In this document: positions 1-9,288 of the stretch, piece after piece
How the letters are laid out: every line of letters starts with the position of its first letter
How positions within the stretch are numbered: position 1 is the stretch's first letter
DNA from: a bacterium HR19
Lineage (GTDB): Bacteria; Calescibacteriota; Calescibacteriia; Calescibacteriales; Calescibacteriaceae
Length of the DNA stretch: 64,000 nt
Assembly (NCBI GenBank): GCA_002898315.1
Contig: BEHV01000009.1
Span: 1-64,000 of the forward strand
Direction: 5' to 3'
The notes under the pieces: model-generated
What the model was told of the DNA's origin: nothing
The model's input: the letters and a program-made list of their open reading frames with translations, nothing else
Databases searched by the model: none
Position numbers and translations under genes: made by a program

Positions 1-88
1 GCTCAAAAAAATAAAGTTTTTTATCCTCTGCGCAGACACTCCCGATAAATTCATCAAGAAAACGAAAGAGTATCTGAAAATCAAATGA
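1..88 (+). CDS. C-terminal end of an unidentified protein (partial)
   Basis: A frame open from the window edge (codons start at base 2) ends in TGA at 86-88 and encodes about 28 basic, lysine-rich residues beginning LKKIKFFILCADTP. The hydrophobic strand followed by a lysine-rich helix vaguely recalls an L7Ae/L30e-type RNA-binding fold, but the piece is too short to decide. It would converge on fliI with a 4-base gap, the tight packing seen elsewhere in the window. A shorter opposite-strand frame is also possible, so the call is weak. Confidence 0.3.
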   Translation, partial: LKKIKFFILCADTPDKFIKKTKEYLKIK

Positions 89-92
89 AAAT

Positions 93-1409
93 TCACTTCA
101 TTATCTCTATGAGTTTCTGAACAGATTCTTCAAAAGTTGCCCTTTCGCTTATCTTCTGTGTTATAAAGTTAAAAATATCTTTTGACTTTGATATAGCAAA
201 ATCTAATCTCGGGTCGCCCCCTTTATAAGCTCCAATAGTTATGAGGTCTTCTGCCTGAACATAATCAGATAGAGTTCTGACAAATTTGAAAGCGTATTCC
301 AGATGTTCATCTGAAATTATATCTGGCATAACACGGGAAATAGAGGAAAGAACATCTACCGATGGAAGAACTCTTCTTGTAAAAAGTTGCCTTGAAAGTA
401 TAATGTGCCCATCTACAATAGCTCTTATGTTATCTGATATAGGTTCAGAAGTATCATCTCCTTCAACAAGTATTGTGTAAAAAGCGGTAATAGTTCCCTT
501 TTCAAACGAACCTGCTCTTTCAAGGAGTTTTGGCAGAGTAGAAAAGACCGAGGGAGTATATCCGCGAGCAGTTGGTGGTTCCCCCAGAGCTAATCCTACC
601 TCTCGCATAGCCATAGAAAACCTCGTCACAGAATCCATAATGAGCAAAACATCCATTCCCTGTCTCATAAAGTATTCTGCGTATGTATGAGCTAAAAAAG
701 CAGCTCTTATTCTAAGGAGCGGTGGATTATCTGACGTTGCTACAACAACGACAGATTTTTTCAAACCCTCATCTCCCAATATCTTCTCTATAAATTCCTT
801 TACTTCTCTTCCTCTTTCACCTATGAGAGCAACAACATTCACATCTGCTTTTGTATGTCTTGCCATCATTCCAAGAAGTGTGCTTTTCCCAATTCCAGAA
901 CCTCCAAATATCCCCATTCTTTGCCCTCTTCCCACAGTTAAGATAGCATTTATGACTCTCACGCCAACATCAAGAGGAGTATCTATTATTTTTCTTTTGA
1001 GCGGATTTTCCGGCGTCCCAAAAATTGGCAGTTCATCGTTCAGTTTTATCGGTCCCTTTGAATCAAGAGGTTGACCGAGACCATCTACTATCCTTCCGAG
1101 AAGCTCAAAGCCAACCTTCTGTGTATTTTTTGGGATCATACTTTCTACTTTCATTCCGACCGAAAGACCTGATGTTCCCTCGTATGGTATAACTATGGCT
1201 TTTCCGTCTTTGAAACCAACTACTTCTCCTCCCTTTTTCCCTTCTGGTGTATGTATGACGACATAATCTCCAACGCTTGCATTAGGTAAATAACAGGTCA
1301 CATAAACAGTGAAAATGTTTTCTATTTTTCCGTATATCTTCCCTTCTTTTTTTCCAGCTTCAATTATTTTTGACTCTACCCTTTTTATTATGTTCTCAAT
1401 TCTATCCAT
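93..1409 (-). CDS. fliI: Flagellar-type ATPase FliI
   Basis: The 438-residue product is the cytoplasmic ATPase that energises export of flagellar rod, hook and filament subunits through the type III export gate. An N-terminal beta-barrel domain is followed by the F1-beta-like catalytic domain with Walker A GGSGIGKST at about residue 169, GERGREV, Walker B LLIMDSVTRF and the family-typical LGEPPTARGYTPSVF. Length matches FliI. The GERGREVxEF and ARGYTPSVF segments favour flagellar/type III ATPases over ATP synthase beta or Rho. The other flagellar genes that usually sit beside it (fliH, fliJ, fliG) are not in the window, and the next gene 3' is on the other strand. Together with csrA and the chemoreceptor gene it implies a motile ancestor or a motile cell. 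Confidence 0.95.
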   Translation of the reverse strand: MDRIENIIKRVESKIIEAGKKEGKIYGKIENIFTVYVTCYLPNASVGDYVVIHTPEGKKGGEVVGFKDGKAIVIPYEGTSGLSVGMKVESMIPKNTQKVGFELLGRIVDGLGQPLDSKGPIKLNDELPIFGTPENPLKRKIIDTPLDVGVRVINAILTVGRGQRMGIFGGSGIGKSTLLGMMARHTKADVNVVALIGERGREVKEFIEKILGDEGLKKSVVVVATSDNPPLLRIRAAFLAHTYAEYFMRQGMDVLLIMDSVTRFSMAMREVGLALGEPPTARGYTPSVFSTLPKLLERAGSFEKGTITAFYTILVEGDDTSEPISDNIRAIVDGHIILSRQLFTRRVLPSVDVLSSISRVMPDIISDEHLEYAFKFVRTLSDYVQAEDLITIGAYKGGDPRLDFAISKSKDIFNFITQKISERATFEESVQKLIEIMK

Positions 1410-1461
1410 ACTTCACTCCGAGCAATTTTTCATCCTAAATAAAAATTTTAAATTATATGTG

Positions 1462-2379
1462 TCAATTGTGTTGAACTTTTATTTTTGATATTATTCTGTG
1501 GAAAGCGCACATATCGCCTGCGGTAGTAGGTTGTCCGCATATACTGCACTTTCCAAGATCTTTCCTTTCCTCCTGTGATAGAAACTTTTTCCTGAATTCC
1601 AGAAATTCTCTGAAAAACCTTATTTTTGAACCCGGCATTTTTTCTTCTATTTGAGCCCAGATGTTTTTCATAAATATTGATGTAGCGTCCTTTGAAAAAG
1701 GACACTCCTCGTGATAAAACTCTATACCCTCAAAAATACAGAAAGCCAAATTTTCTTTTTCTGTGAGAAAAACAAGTGGCTTAACTTTTTTTGAAAATCC
1801 ATCCTCCGCAGGAAGAACAGGGTATTGTCTTTTGAGATATTCCTCATCCCACCTCAGAACATTTGAAAGCAAAGTTGCAACCTCATCATCAAGGTTGTGT
1901 CCCGTCGCAACCACATCAAAACCATATTTTTTCGCAACCTCATTCATTATATGTCTTTTTGTTATCCCACAAACAGAACACGGAGCTCTGTTCCTGTCAA
2001 GAAGCGGAGCAGGAGAACCGTACTTCTGATAAACATTCTCAACTATCAGCTCACTGTCTATCTTTTCAGCAAGATTTTTACAGCACCTCTCAGACATATT
2101 TGAATATCCCTCTTCTCCCTTTTCGTTCTCTATGCCAAGATTTATGTAGAGTCCTGTGACCTTGTAGCCGAGCTTTTTCAGAACATACCACAGAGCTAAA
2201 CTATCTTTCCCACCTGAAACAGCAACAAGAACCTTATCATTACGGGAAAACATCTTGAACCTTCTTATTGTATCTTCAACCACCGATATATATCTTTCTA
2301 TAAAATGCTCTTTGCACAGTGGTAAGTTGTATTGTCTGAGGTTTATTACCGCTTTCTCTTTGCACTTTCTACACAGCAT
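1462..2379 (-). CDS. TtuA/TtcA-family tRNA 2-thiolation enzyme
   Basis: A 305-residue PP-loop ATPase predicted to adenylate and thiolate a uridine or cytidine of tRNA. An N-terminal zinc knuckle (CRKC, then CKEH) is followed by the PP-loop SGGKDS near residue 56, a CSVCG pair with a later cysteine (HEECPF) that should hold a [4Fe-4S] cluster, GHNLDDEVAT, and a C-terminal zinc site CSICG/CAFH. Two zinc sites bracketing the PP-loop are characteristic of the TtuA/NcsA/Ctu1 branch. TtuA makes 2-thio-ribothymidine-54, which stabilises tRNA in thermophiles; proteobacterial TtcA lacks this zinc arrangement. The nucleotide modified cannot be read from sequence alone. It lies 50 bases upstream of fliI on the same strand with no obvious functional tie. 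Confidence 0.8.
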   Translation of the reverse strand: MLCRKCKEKAVINLRQYNLPLCKEHFIERYISVVEDTIRRFKMFSRNDKVLVAVSGGKDSLALWYVLKKLGYKVTGLYINLGIENEKGEEGYSNMSERCCKNLAEKIDSELIVENVYQKYGSPAPLLDRNRAPCSVCGITKRHIMNEVAKKYGFDVVATGHNLDDEVATLLSNVLRWDEEYLKRQYPVLPAEDGFSKKVKPLVFLTEKENLAFCIFEGIEFYHEECPFSKDATSIFMKNIWAQIEEKMPGSKIRFFREFLEFRKKFLSQEERKDLGKCSICGQPTTAGDMCAFHRIISKIKVQHN

Positions 2380-2433
2380 AATCTTTAAAATTTATTGATC
2401 TTTGAAGCTAAATTCAAACCTTTCAGAAAATAA

Positions 2434-3600
2434 CTACTGCAAACTAATATCTATCGCCTCACTTTCTGATTCTCTCCCATTTTTATCTATGATATGAAAT
2501 TTCAATTTTATGTTGCCCGGCTGAACCGAATTCCACCAATCTTTCACTACAAAAGTTCCAAAATCAGGGAACTCACTTATAGGGAGAGTAAAAGAAGAAG
2601 GAAAAGAGGAGTGATATATTTCTCCTTGTTTTGTCAGAGTTTGGTTGTTCGCCAAAGTGATTAAAGCATAGCCAGACGTTATACTCTGAGGAGAAAAATA
2701 GTATCCGTATATATAGCACTGAAAAGAGCAAAGAGATTTATATATTGTGGTTCCACTCTGTGGATAAACTATTGATACATAGGTTGCAGATGTGACATAA
2801 ACAGGATATGGCTGATATACAACCTGTGTAGTTGATAGTTCAAACTGAGGGAAAGGAATTGTTATTCCAGATAAAAAGCTTTGTATTACTGCGGTTATTG
2901 ATGATGAACTCTGGACCCCGTTTTTATCTGTTGCATAGACAGAAAGAGCTATTTCTCCATCTTCAAAATCATCTGCGTTTACAACAGAATACCAAAAGTA
3001 AGTCGCAGGAAGGGAAAAATCTCTCTTCTTTTCTCCTCTTTTCAGTTCAAGATTTACACGAGTTATAGGAGATGGATGGAAAGATATACCTATGACTGGA
3101 AATGTTTTACCTACTACTTGACCTTCAAACGGAATTACAAATGCTGAAAAAGATATATCAAATGGTATTTGACCTTTTGAGATTTTATCAAGAAGCTCAA
3201 CGCCTTTTTTCAGAAGGGAGTTATCCAACTTCACAGAAACGCTATCAGAAGAGAAATTTTTCTGGCTGTCATAAGAAAAAACTGATATTTTATATTCTCC
3301 ATCTTCAAACTTTGTGGTATCCCACATATAAAACCATCTTCTGCCTTTTATTTGAGCTTGAAGAAATTTTTCATCTTTTTCGCGTGCAACGACTATCACA
3401 ACAGTTGTTATTTCTGCTGGATGTATTGAAAAACCAGATATAGGGACTACTCCGAACAAATTCGCTCCTTCGTATGGAAAGTTCAAAACCGTATAGCAGT
3501 TTTGACATACCGAACTCTGAGAGTTTTTACCCTTACTGCAACCATAAAATGATACCAAACTCACAAAAAGCAAGCAAAAGAGGAGAAACAAACTTCTCAT
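2434..3600 (-). CDS. Lipoprotein with three Ig-like repeats
   Basis: A 388-residue predicted lipoprotein of unknown function. The signal peptide begins MRSLFLLFCLLFVSLVSF and ends in lipobox FYGC, so Cys21 would be lipidated. The mature part holds three repeats of about 100 residues. Two open with (Y/F)EG and carry the phrases SIHPAEIT or SFHPSPIT and FEDGE, followed by a Y-D or D-x-N-G turn; the third opens YPQSG. This is the layout of bacterial Ig-like modules used for surface adhesion or scaffolding. There is no catalytic motif. It is divergent from the gene at 3702 across 101 AT-rich bases. The call is structural only. Confidence 0.6.
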   Translation of the reverse strand: MRSLFLLFCLLFVSLVSFYGCSKGKNSQSSVCQNCYTVLNFPYEGANLFGVVPISGFSIHPAEITTVVIVVAREKDEKFLQAQIKGRRWFYMWDTTKFEDGEYKISVFSYDSQKNFSSDSVSVKLDNSLLKKGVELLDKISKGQIPFDISFSAFVIPFEGQVVGKTFPVIGISFHPSPITRVNLELKRGEKKRDFSLPATYFWYSVVNADDFEDGEIALSVYATDKNGVQSSSSITAVIQSFLSGITIPFPQFELSTTQVVYQPYPVYVTSATYVSIVYPQSGTTIYKSLCSFQCYIYGYYFSPQSITSGYALITLANNQTLTKQGEIYHSSFPSSFTLPISEFPDFGTFVVKDWWNSVQPGNIKLKFHIIDKNGRESESEAIDISLQ

Positions 3601-3701
3601 TATGTAAAAATTTAATGTTTGGTCAAAACTTTCGGAAATCTGAAAAATACCTCTGTCTCATTTTTTTTCTCTATATTTCAATTTTTATATAATTGTAAGG
3701 T

Positions 3702-4073
3702 ATGAGGTTTTTCAGAACTTTTATCAGTGCATCTGAGGTGATAATACCATTTGAAGGTGAAGAAAGCAAAAAGAGATTTGAGGTCAGAGCGAAAGAGTTT
3801 TTTGACAACATGCCACCCGATGCTAAAAGAACTTTTGAGCTGCTTCTCTTACTCATTGAATTTTCTACGCTCTTTCCATACTTTAAACCGTTCTCTTCTT
3901 TAAGCTACGAAAAAAGAGAGAAAGTAATCAGGAAATGGTATCACTCAAAAATCATGAGGAAAAGAAATATTATAAGTGCTATCAAAGGATTATGCTCTAT
4001 GATTTATATGAGCATACCGGAAAATATCCCCGAGAAATTAAAAATCGGAGATGAATTATGCTCGGTAGAGTGA
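3702..4073 (+). CDS. Small protein resembling gluconate 2-dehydrogenase subunit 3 / GMC-associated domain
   Basis: A 123-residue helical protein. The pattern ASEVIIPFEG, then FFDNMPPDAKRTFELLLLLIE, then FSSLSYEKREKVIRKW and a final helix with IKGLCSMIYM follows the small subunit or N-terminal domain found with GMC-type FAD oxidoreductases (gluconate 2-dehydrogenase subunit 3 family). No GMC flavoenzyme is adjacent, so the partner must be elsewhere or the protein has another role. Its last 16 bases overlap the start of ribF, suggesting coupled translation; a flavin-linked role with the FAD synthetase is an inference only. Confidence 0.5.
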   Translation: MRFFRTFISASEVIIPFEGEESKKRFEVRAKEFFDNMPPDAKRTFELLLLLIEFSTLFPYFKPFSSLSYEKREKVIRKWYHSKIMRKRNIISAIKGLCSMIYMSIPENIPEKLKIGDELCSVE

Positions 4074-5011
4074 GGACAATATTTTGGTGGGAAATTTCAG
4101 AAAAAGTTGATATAAAAAATCCTGTTTTATGCATAGGTAATTTTGACGGAGTTCATATAGGGCACAGAAAAGTTGTATCTACCGCCAGAGATTTAGCTCA
4201 GAAAATCAAAAAGCCCCTATGTATTATGAGTTTTCTTCCGCACCCAAGATTTATTTTCAGACCAGAAAATTTTTTCATACTCTCGCCCATATCAGAAAAA
4301 ATAAAAGTTTTTGAGGAACTGGGAGCAGATTACTTTCTTATTGTCAATTTTCTGAAAGTGAAGGATTTTGAACCGGAAGAGTTTTGCGAACTTGTTAAAG
4401 AGAAGCTCTCTCCATCAGGAATAGTTGTAGGGAAAGATTTTTCGTTCGGCAAAGATGCAAAAGGTAGAGCAGAAGATATAGAAAAAATTTTCTCAAACGA
4501 AGCAGAAGTTATAATTGTAGAACTTGTAAGAGAAAAAGAATCTGACCAAAAAGAAGAAGAACATAAAGTTTCATCTTCTCTCATAAGAAAGCTGATAATA
4601 GATGGGAAAGTAAAAGAAGTAAAAAAATTTTTAGGGGAGTTTTATTCCGTAAAGGGGTGTGTAGTAAAAGGGGCAATGCGTGGGAAAAGTTTGGGATTCC
4701 CAACAGCAAACATAGCGACGACATTTTTTTTACCACGCGACGGCGTATATGCATGTTTTGTGAGAATTGACTCAAAAACTTTCAAGGGAGTTTGTAATGT
4801 TGGGAATCAACCCACATTTGGCTCAAACCGAAGAACACTTGAAGTATTCATTTTTGATTTCAACCAAAACATATACCTCAAACAAATTGAGGTCTTCTTC
4901 GTTGAAAGAATCAGAGATGTTATGAAATTCTCTTCACCTTCTGAACTCAAAGAGAGAATAAGTAAAGATGTAGATTTAGCTCTTGCTATTTTAAAAGGTG
5001 AGGTCTCTTGA
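4058..5011 (+). CDS. ribF: Bifunctional riboflavin kinase / FAD synthetase RibF
   Basis: A 317-residue enzyme that phosphorylates riboflavin to FMN and adenylates FMN to FAD. The N-terminal nucleotidyltransferase half shows IGNFDGVHIGHR, a GKDFSFGKDAKG loop and SSSLIR. The C-terminal flavokinase half shows GAMRGKSLGFPTANI and the GVCNVGNQPTFG segment. Length and domain order match bacterial RibF. The chosen ATG overlaps the preceding ORF by 16 bases. The 3' end overlaps convergent marC by 21 bases. ribD lies far away at 46.3 kb, so the riboflavin genes are dispersed here, and no FMN riboswitch was recognised. Confidence 0.93.
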   Translation: MLGRVRTIFWWEISEKVDIKNPVLCIGNFDGVHIGHRKVVSTARDLAQKIKKPLCIMSFLPHPRFIFRPENFFILSPISEKIKVFEELGADYFLIVNFLKVKDFEPEEFCELVKEKLSPSGIVVGKDFSFGKDAKGRAEDIEKIFSNEAEVIIVELVREKESDQKEEEHKVSSSLIRKLIIDGKVKEVKKFLGEFYSVKGCVVKGAMRGKSLGFPTANIATTFFLPRDGVYACFVRIDSKTFKGVCNVGNQPTFGSNRRTLEVFIFDFNQNIYLKQIEVFFVERIRDVMKFSSPSELKERISKDVDLALAILKGEVS

Positions 5012-5620
5012 AATAAGCTCTTGCAGACCCGATACTACAAAATCAACAGCAAGCGCAGATATAAAAATGCTCATAAGCCGTGAAACAACGACCGCCCCCG
5101 TCTTACCCATAACTCTGTAAAACCACGACATATTTATAAGTATCAGATAGTTTATGACCGAGACAATCAAGATAGATAAGAAAGCTATCAAACTTCCATA
5201 CTCCTTGACAAGAACAATGCTCAGCGTTATAGCTCCCGGTCCCACAAGAAGAGGAAAAACTATCGGAACTATCCCAGAGCTTTCAGGGTCTATCTTTTCT
5301 TCCTCCCACGACCCCCTGAGAAGAATTCTTATAGATATGATAAAAAGTAAAACTCCTCCCGCAACTTTAAATCCAGATAAAGATATATTGAAAATCCTGA
5401 GGAAACTATCACCTAAAAATGCGAAGAAGAAGAGGAGAAAAAATGACGCAAAAGATGCCCGCGATAACATCTTTCTTCTTTTCTTCTCGCTCATATTTGA
5501 AGAAAGAGAAATGATAATCGGCACATTTCCTATGGAATCAATTATTATAAACAGAGATACCGTTGCTTTAAACAAAGCGAAAAACCATTCACTCCTCGGT
5601 AGAGAAAAAAACGACTCCAC
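4991..5620 (-). CDS. MarC family inner-membrane protein
   Basis: A 209-residue integral membrane protein of the MarC/UPF0056 family, with about six hydrophobic helices. The first conserved block, FIIIDSIGNVPIII, and the later LLVGPGAITLSI match the family's two PxxxGP-like half repeats. The physiological role of MarC proteins is unsettled; the original link to multiple antibiotic resistance was not upheld. Start chosen at MESFFSLPRSEW. The 3' end overlaps ribF, and the gene is otherwise alone on its strand. Confidence 0.85.
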   Translation of the reverse strand: MESFFSLPRSEWFFALFKATVSLFIIIDSIGNVPIIISLSSNMSEKKRRKMLSRASFASFFLLFFFAFLGDSFLRIFNISLSGFKVAGGVLLFIISIRILLRGSWEEEKIDPESSGIVPIVFPLLVGPGAITLSIVLVKEYGSLIAFLSILIVSVINYLILINMSWFYRVMGKTGAVVVSRLMSIFISALAVDFVVSGLQELISRDLTF

Positions 5621-5803
5621 AATAAAGTTTTATTTTGGGTATAAAATTCAAAAAATACGGTTATTTCAAAATTTGTAAATCTCTGTTGTGAATATATTTT
5701 AAAATGAAGATTTCTATGCAGAAGATTTCTTAAACAATTTCGTAAATCCCGCAATAAACGATCTATTAAACTAATCTTTATCTTTGATTTTTAAATTCAA
5801 GAG

Positions 5804-8323
5804 ATGAAAATACGGGAAGAGATAATACAACTCGCCGAATCAAAAATATTCCAAGAAGATATATTAAAAATTTCAGAACTCATAACCCAACTTTATGAAG
5901 ATAAAATAACCGAAATTTACAAGCAAGAGATAGGAGATGTAGATGGTATCTGTCTTTCAGCATTTGGTAGCTTCGGGAGAAAGACCATGGCTCCGTGTTC
6001 AGACATAGATTTTATAATCCTTACCTCATCAACAGAAATATCTGATAAATTCAGCAATAGGATATCTTCGTTTATCGCAAAAGTGTGGGATGTGGTCTCA
6101 AAGGCAGAATTCTCGGTGAGAACTCCTGCTGAAACAATGAAAATAGCCCTTGAAGATGTAAAAGTTCTCTCATATCTTTCAGATATAAGGTTCATAGCCG
6201 GTGATTTAAGGGTCTTCAATCAGCTCATATATATTCTGGAACAAGAAAAGGAGCAACTGAAAATTGACTTCTTCTCAAAAATAGCACAAGATAGAAAAAA
6301 GAGGATTTCAAAATTCAAAGTTATGAGCGAACCAGATTTAAAAAAATCCCCTGGCGGATTAGACGATTTCTTCTTCATAAATTCTCTGAGCAAACTGATA
6401 ACAGATGAGGTCTTTGTATATACCGATGAAATAAAAAGCGATTTCAAAAGAGTTCTTGAAACAAGATTTATACTTCACATATTACAGAAGAGAAATTCAA
6501 ATGTGATACATTCAGGAATAATTGAGGAGATTTTAAATTTCAAAAAGAGAAAAACAGGAAAAGTTTTCAATCCGAGAGATTTTATGACAAAGATAATCTC
6601 CTCAATGCAGAGAATAAAAGTTTATGCAGATATAGCACAAAACTTCGTAAAAAAAAAGATATTTCCTCAACATCCAGAACTCATAACCTCACTCGGTAAA
6701 GATTATATATCAGATGGAGAGTTCATTTATGCAGATATAGAAAGCTTCAAGAAGGAACCATGGAGAATGGTTGAAATTTTCAAACTGGCAAAAGAAAATA
6801 ATTTAGAAATAGCGCCCGAAACCGCATATCAGATGCTGAAAATCAAAAATGTTAACCTCACACACGATCAGAAAGCAAGTGAAATATTCCTTGATATTAT
6901 GACAGATTTAGGTGGTATAGCAAAAACTCTTATGAAGATGAAAGAACTCGGTGTTCTGGAAAAAATAATTCCAGAATTCTCAAAAGTATCAAATCTATAT
7001 CAGCTCTTCCCACCTCATATATATCCCGTTGGAACTCATCTGATAAAGTGCGTTGAGGAAACGGAAAAAATCCTCTCTGGAATCAGACCTCAGTATATAG
7101 AGATACTCCCGGATTTTGCAGAAATAGATAAGAAGATAATTTTTCTTTCCGCATTCCTTCACGACATAGGTAAGGGTTCAAGGCAAGACCACAGCGAAGT
7201 GGGGGAGAAATTAACTGAAAAAATAGCTCAACGACTAGGTATTGTCGGCTACGAGCTTGAAAGATTGAAGTTCATCGTAAAAAATCACCTCTCACTCTCT
7301 CACTTCTCCCAAAGGAGAGATATGCACGATACCTCATCTCTTGAGAAATTTGTATCATCCTTCCCAGATAGGATGACTTTGAACACACTTTACATAATAA
7401 CAATAGCAGATGCCATAGCAACTAATCCATCAAACTGGAACGAATGGAAAGCCCACCTCATTCAAGAAGTTTATTCCAGAGCAGATGAGATGATGAGAAA
7501 AGGTCTTGAATACACCGAAGAAGAAAGAATAGATATACTCATGCTTTCTGATGAACTTAAAAACTTCTTCCCAGCAGAAATAGTTGATAATTTCGTATCA
7601 TCTCTATCTCAAAAGTTCCTTTCTTTCTTCAACTATGATAGATTGTTCAGGTACTCTATGGCTTTCTTAAAAGCTTACACACAACAGAAAGAGTTCATAA
7701 CATACACCAAAAGAGATGAAGGAGTAATAGAAATAGTAGTGATAGGTAAAGATTCTCAGACATTTATTGCTGAGTGTGCTGGAACACTCTTTCTTTCGGG
7801 ATTCAATATTCTCTCGCTTTTCAGTGAAAGCGGAGTTATGGAAATGGCAATAAACATTTTCTGGGTACAACCCCCAGATAAGTCAAAAGCAGAAAAGTTC
7901 AAAAAGATGTTTTACAGAAGAGACCTGAAAGAAATAATCTTGAAGGTTCAAGAAAAAAGAAAAAATTTCGGAATAGAAATGGGATATGATTCCAAAACAA
8001 AAAGATATAGGAGAAAAAAAGAAGATATAGCAATAGTTTTTGATAATAACTTTTCTGAAAACTACACCATAGTTGAAGTTTATTGTTCAGATAGACCGGG
8101 TCTGCTTTTTGATATATCTTGTGCTATTTTGTTTTCGGGATTTGAGATATCTGTTGCAAAAATATCAACAAGAGAGAACAAAGTCGCAGATATATTTTAT
8201 ATAAGAGATAGAGCTAAAATGAAAAAGCTATCCGAAGAACAGTGCGCTAAATTAAAAATTGAGATAGAAAAATCTATCACTCAGGGAGTTCAGCTCCCTC
8301 TTCAGCTACCAGCACATCTTTGA
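5804..8323 (+). CDS. GlnD-like nucleotidyltransferase with HD and ACT domains
   Basis: An 839-residue multidomain sensor related to PII uridylyltransferase/uridylyl-removing enzyme GlnD. The order is nucleotidyltransferase (GSFGRKTMAPCSDIDF, residues about 55-71), helical DUF294-like region, HD phosphohydrolase (FLHDIGKG with downstream HSE, about 450) and two C-terminal ACT domains that in GlnD bind glutamine (second begins YTIVEVYCSDRPGLLFDI). GlnD sets the uridylylation state of PII by nitrogen status. The nucleotidyltransferase motif is GSFGR rather than the usual GGYGR, and no glnB, amtB or glnA is near, so the substrate could differ. The end overlaps a convergent ParB-like gene by 47 bases. 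Confidence 0.8.
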   Translation: MKIREEIIQLAESKIFQEDILKISELITQLYEDKITEIYKQEIGDVDGICLSAFGSFGRKTMAPCSDIDFIILTSSTEISDKFSNRISSFIAKVWDVVSKAEFSVRTPAETMKIALEDVKVLSYLSDIRFIAGDLRVFNQLIYILEQEKEQLKIDFFSKIAQDRKKRISKFKVMSEPDLKKSPGGLDDFFFINSLSKLITDEVFVYTDEIKSDFKRVLETRFILHILQKRNSNVIHSGIIEEILNFKKRKTGKVFNPRDFMTKIISSMQRIKVYADIAQNFVKKKIFPQHPELITSLGKDYISDGEFIYADIESFKKEPWRMVEIFKLAKENNLEIAPETAYQMLKIKNVNLTHDQKASEIFLDIMTDLGGIAKTLMKMKELGVLEKIIPEFSKVSNLYQLFPPHIYPVGTHLIKCVEETEKILSGIRPQYIEILPDFAEIDKKIIFLSAFLHDIGKGSRQDHSEVGEKLTEKIAQRLGIVGYELERLKFIVKNHLSLSHFSQRRDMHDTSSLEKFVSSFPDRMTLNTLYIITIADAIATNPSNWNEWKAHLIQEVYSRADEMMRKGLEYTEEERIDILMLSDELKNFFPAEIVDNFVSSLSQKFLSFFNYDRLFRYSMAFLKAYTQQKEFITYTKRDEGVIEIVVIGKDSQTFIAECAGTLFLSGFNILSLFSESGVMEMAINIFWVQPPDKSKAEKFKKMFYRRDLKEIILKVQEKRKNFGIEMGYDSKTKRYRRKKEDIAIVFDNNFSENYTIVEVYCSDRPGLLFDISCAILFSGFEISVAKISTRENKVADIFYIRDRAKMKKLSEEQCAKLKIEIEKSITQGVQLPLQLPAHL

Positions 8324-9176
8324 ACTCCTCTGGATTCTCTCTCATTTTCTCAAGGTTCTCTCTTATTTGCGAGAAAACTTCATCAAACTCAACAACTACC
8401 GCCCTTTTCCTTTTTATTGGGTTTGCATGCGATACAACCTCTTTGTATATAAATGGATGGGATATGCCGATCTCTTTGAGTTTCTGAACTATCTCTCTGG
8501 CTATTTTGTGGCATTCCAAAATAACACCCGCTCTCTCTTCCCTCTTCGGTTTTGCTTCTCTCAGAGGTAGGTCAAAAGGCCAGTCGGTCTTTTTCAATAT
8601 CGGCTCCCACGAGCTTCCGGAAAATTTTTCATCGTGTTCATAGACCATACCAGTTGTTACAAAGTATATTTCTTCAACAGATTGCATTATCTCATCGTCT
8701 GTCTCGGGCTTATCTGGATACATATCGAGCAGTTCGTTATAAATTCGCAGAGCAACATAAGCTTTCTCTTTTATGTTTGGTTGCTTTTCAATATTCAGGT
8801 TTATCATCAGCGTAGCGTATTCCCAGGGAATTATGACACAAGGTATTTTCCTTATTCCGAGTTCAAGGCAAGCTAAATACCTGTGCTGTCCATCAAGTAT
8901 AATGAATTTGTCTTCATCGGGTTTTTTTGCTACAACAAGCGGAACAACAAATCCAACCGTTGAAATTGATTTAACGAGGTTCTTCACATGTGGTTTTGAC
9001 GGCTTTCTCTGATATACGACTACTTCAAGTTTTTCTACCGATATCTCGGCAATTACTATATCATACTCTTTGTATGGCTCTTTGATAACAAGAACGTTCT
9101 TAAATTTTTCTCTTACCTCTTCTATTAATGAGCTACCCAAACTCTTTTTCTCTTCGGTTTTGAAAAGATCACTCAT
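8277..9176 (-). CDS. Orphan ParB/sulfiredoxin-fold nuclease-domain protein
   Basis: About 299 residues. The ParB-type N-terminal domain runs from about residue 50 to 130, with SVEKLEVVVYQRKPS, VGFVVPLVV and ILDGQHRYLACLELG, the signature CTP/phosphate-binding or nuclease-like pocket. I see no helix-turn-helix after it and no parA beside it, so a role in chromosome segregation is not implied. I place the start at MSDLFKTEE (9176) rather than the ORF-track ATG at 9242, because the extra 22 residues look like translated leader. It is divergent from purF and converges on the GlnD-like gene with a 47-base overlap. Function unknown; free-standing ParB-like domains occur in regulators and DNA-modifying enzymes. 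Confidence 0.65.
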   Translation of the reverse strand: MSDLFKTEEKKSLGSSLIEEVREKFKNVLVIKEPYKEYDIVIAEISVEKLEVVVYQRKPSKPHVKNLVKSISTVGFVVPLVVAKKPDEDKFIILDGQHRYLACLELGIRKIPCVIIPWEYATLMINLNIEKQPNIKEKAYVALRIYNELLDMYPDKPETDDEIMQSVEEIYFVTTGMVYEHDEKFSGSSWEPILKKTDWPFDLPLREAKPKREERAGVILECHKIAREIVQKLKEIGISHPFIYKEVVSHANPIKRKRAVVVEFDEVFSQIRENLEKMRENPEEFKDVLVAEEGAELPE

Positions 9177-9288
9177 AATTTGTAAATTAATCCCGTTTGT
9201 TAAATTTTTGTATTTTATTAAAATCCTATGTTTTAAACTCAACTTGAATAAACAATTTTTCTTTATTTTCTGTTTTAAGATTATTTTT

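Noticed and set aside
9070-9288. N-terminal extension of PurF in the ORF track
   Set aside because: The catalytic cysteine must be residue 2 after Met; the GTG at 9289 fits.
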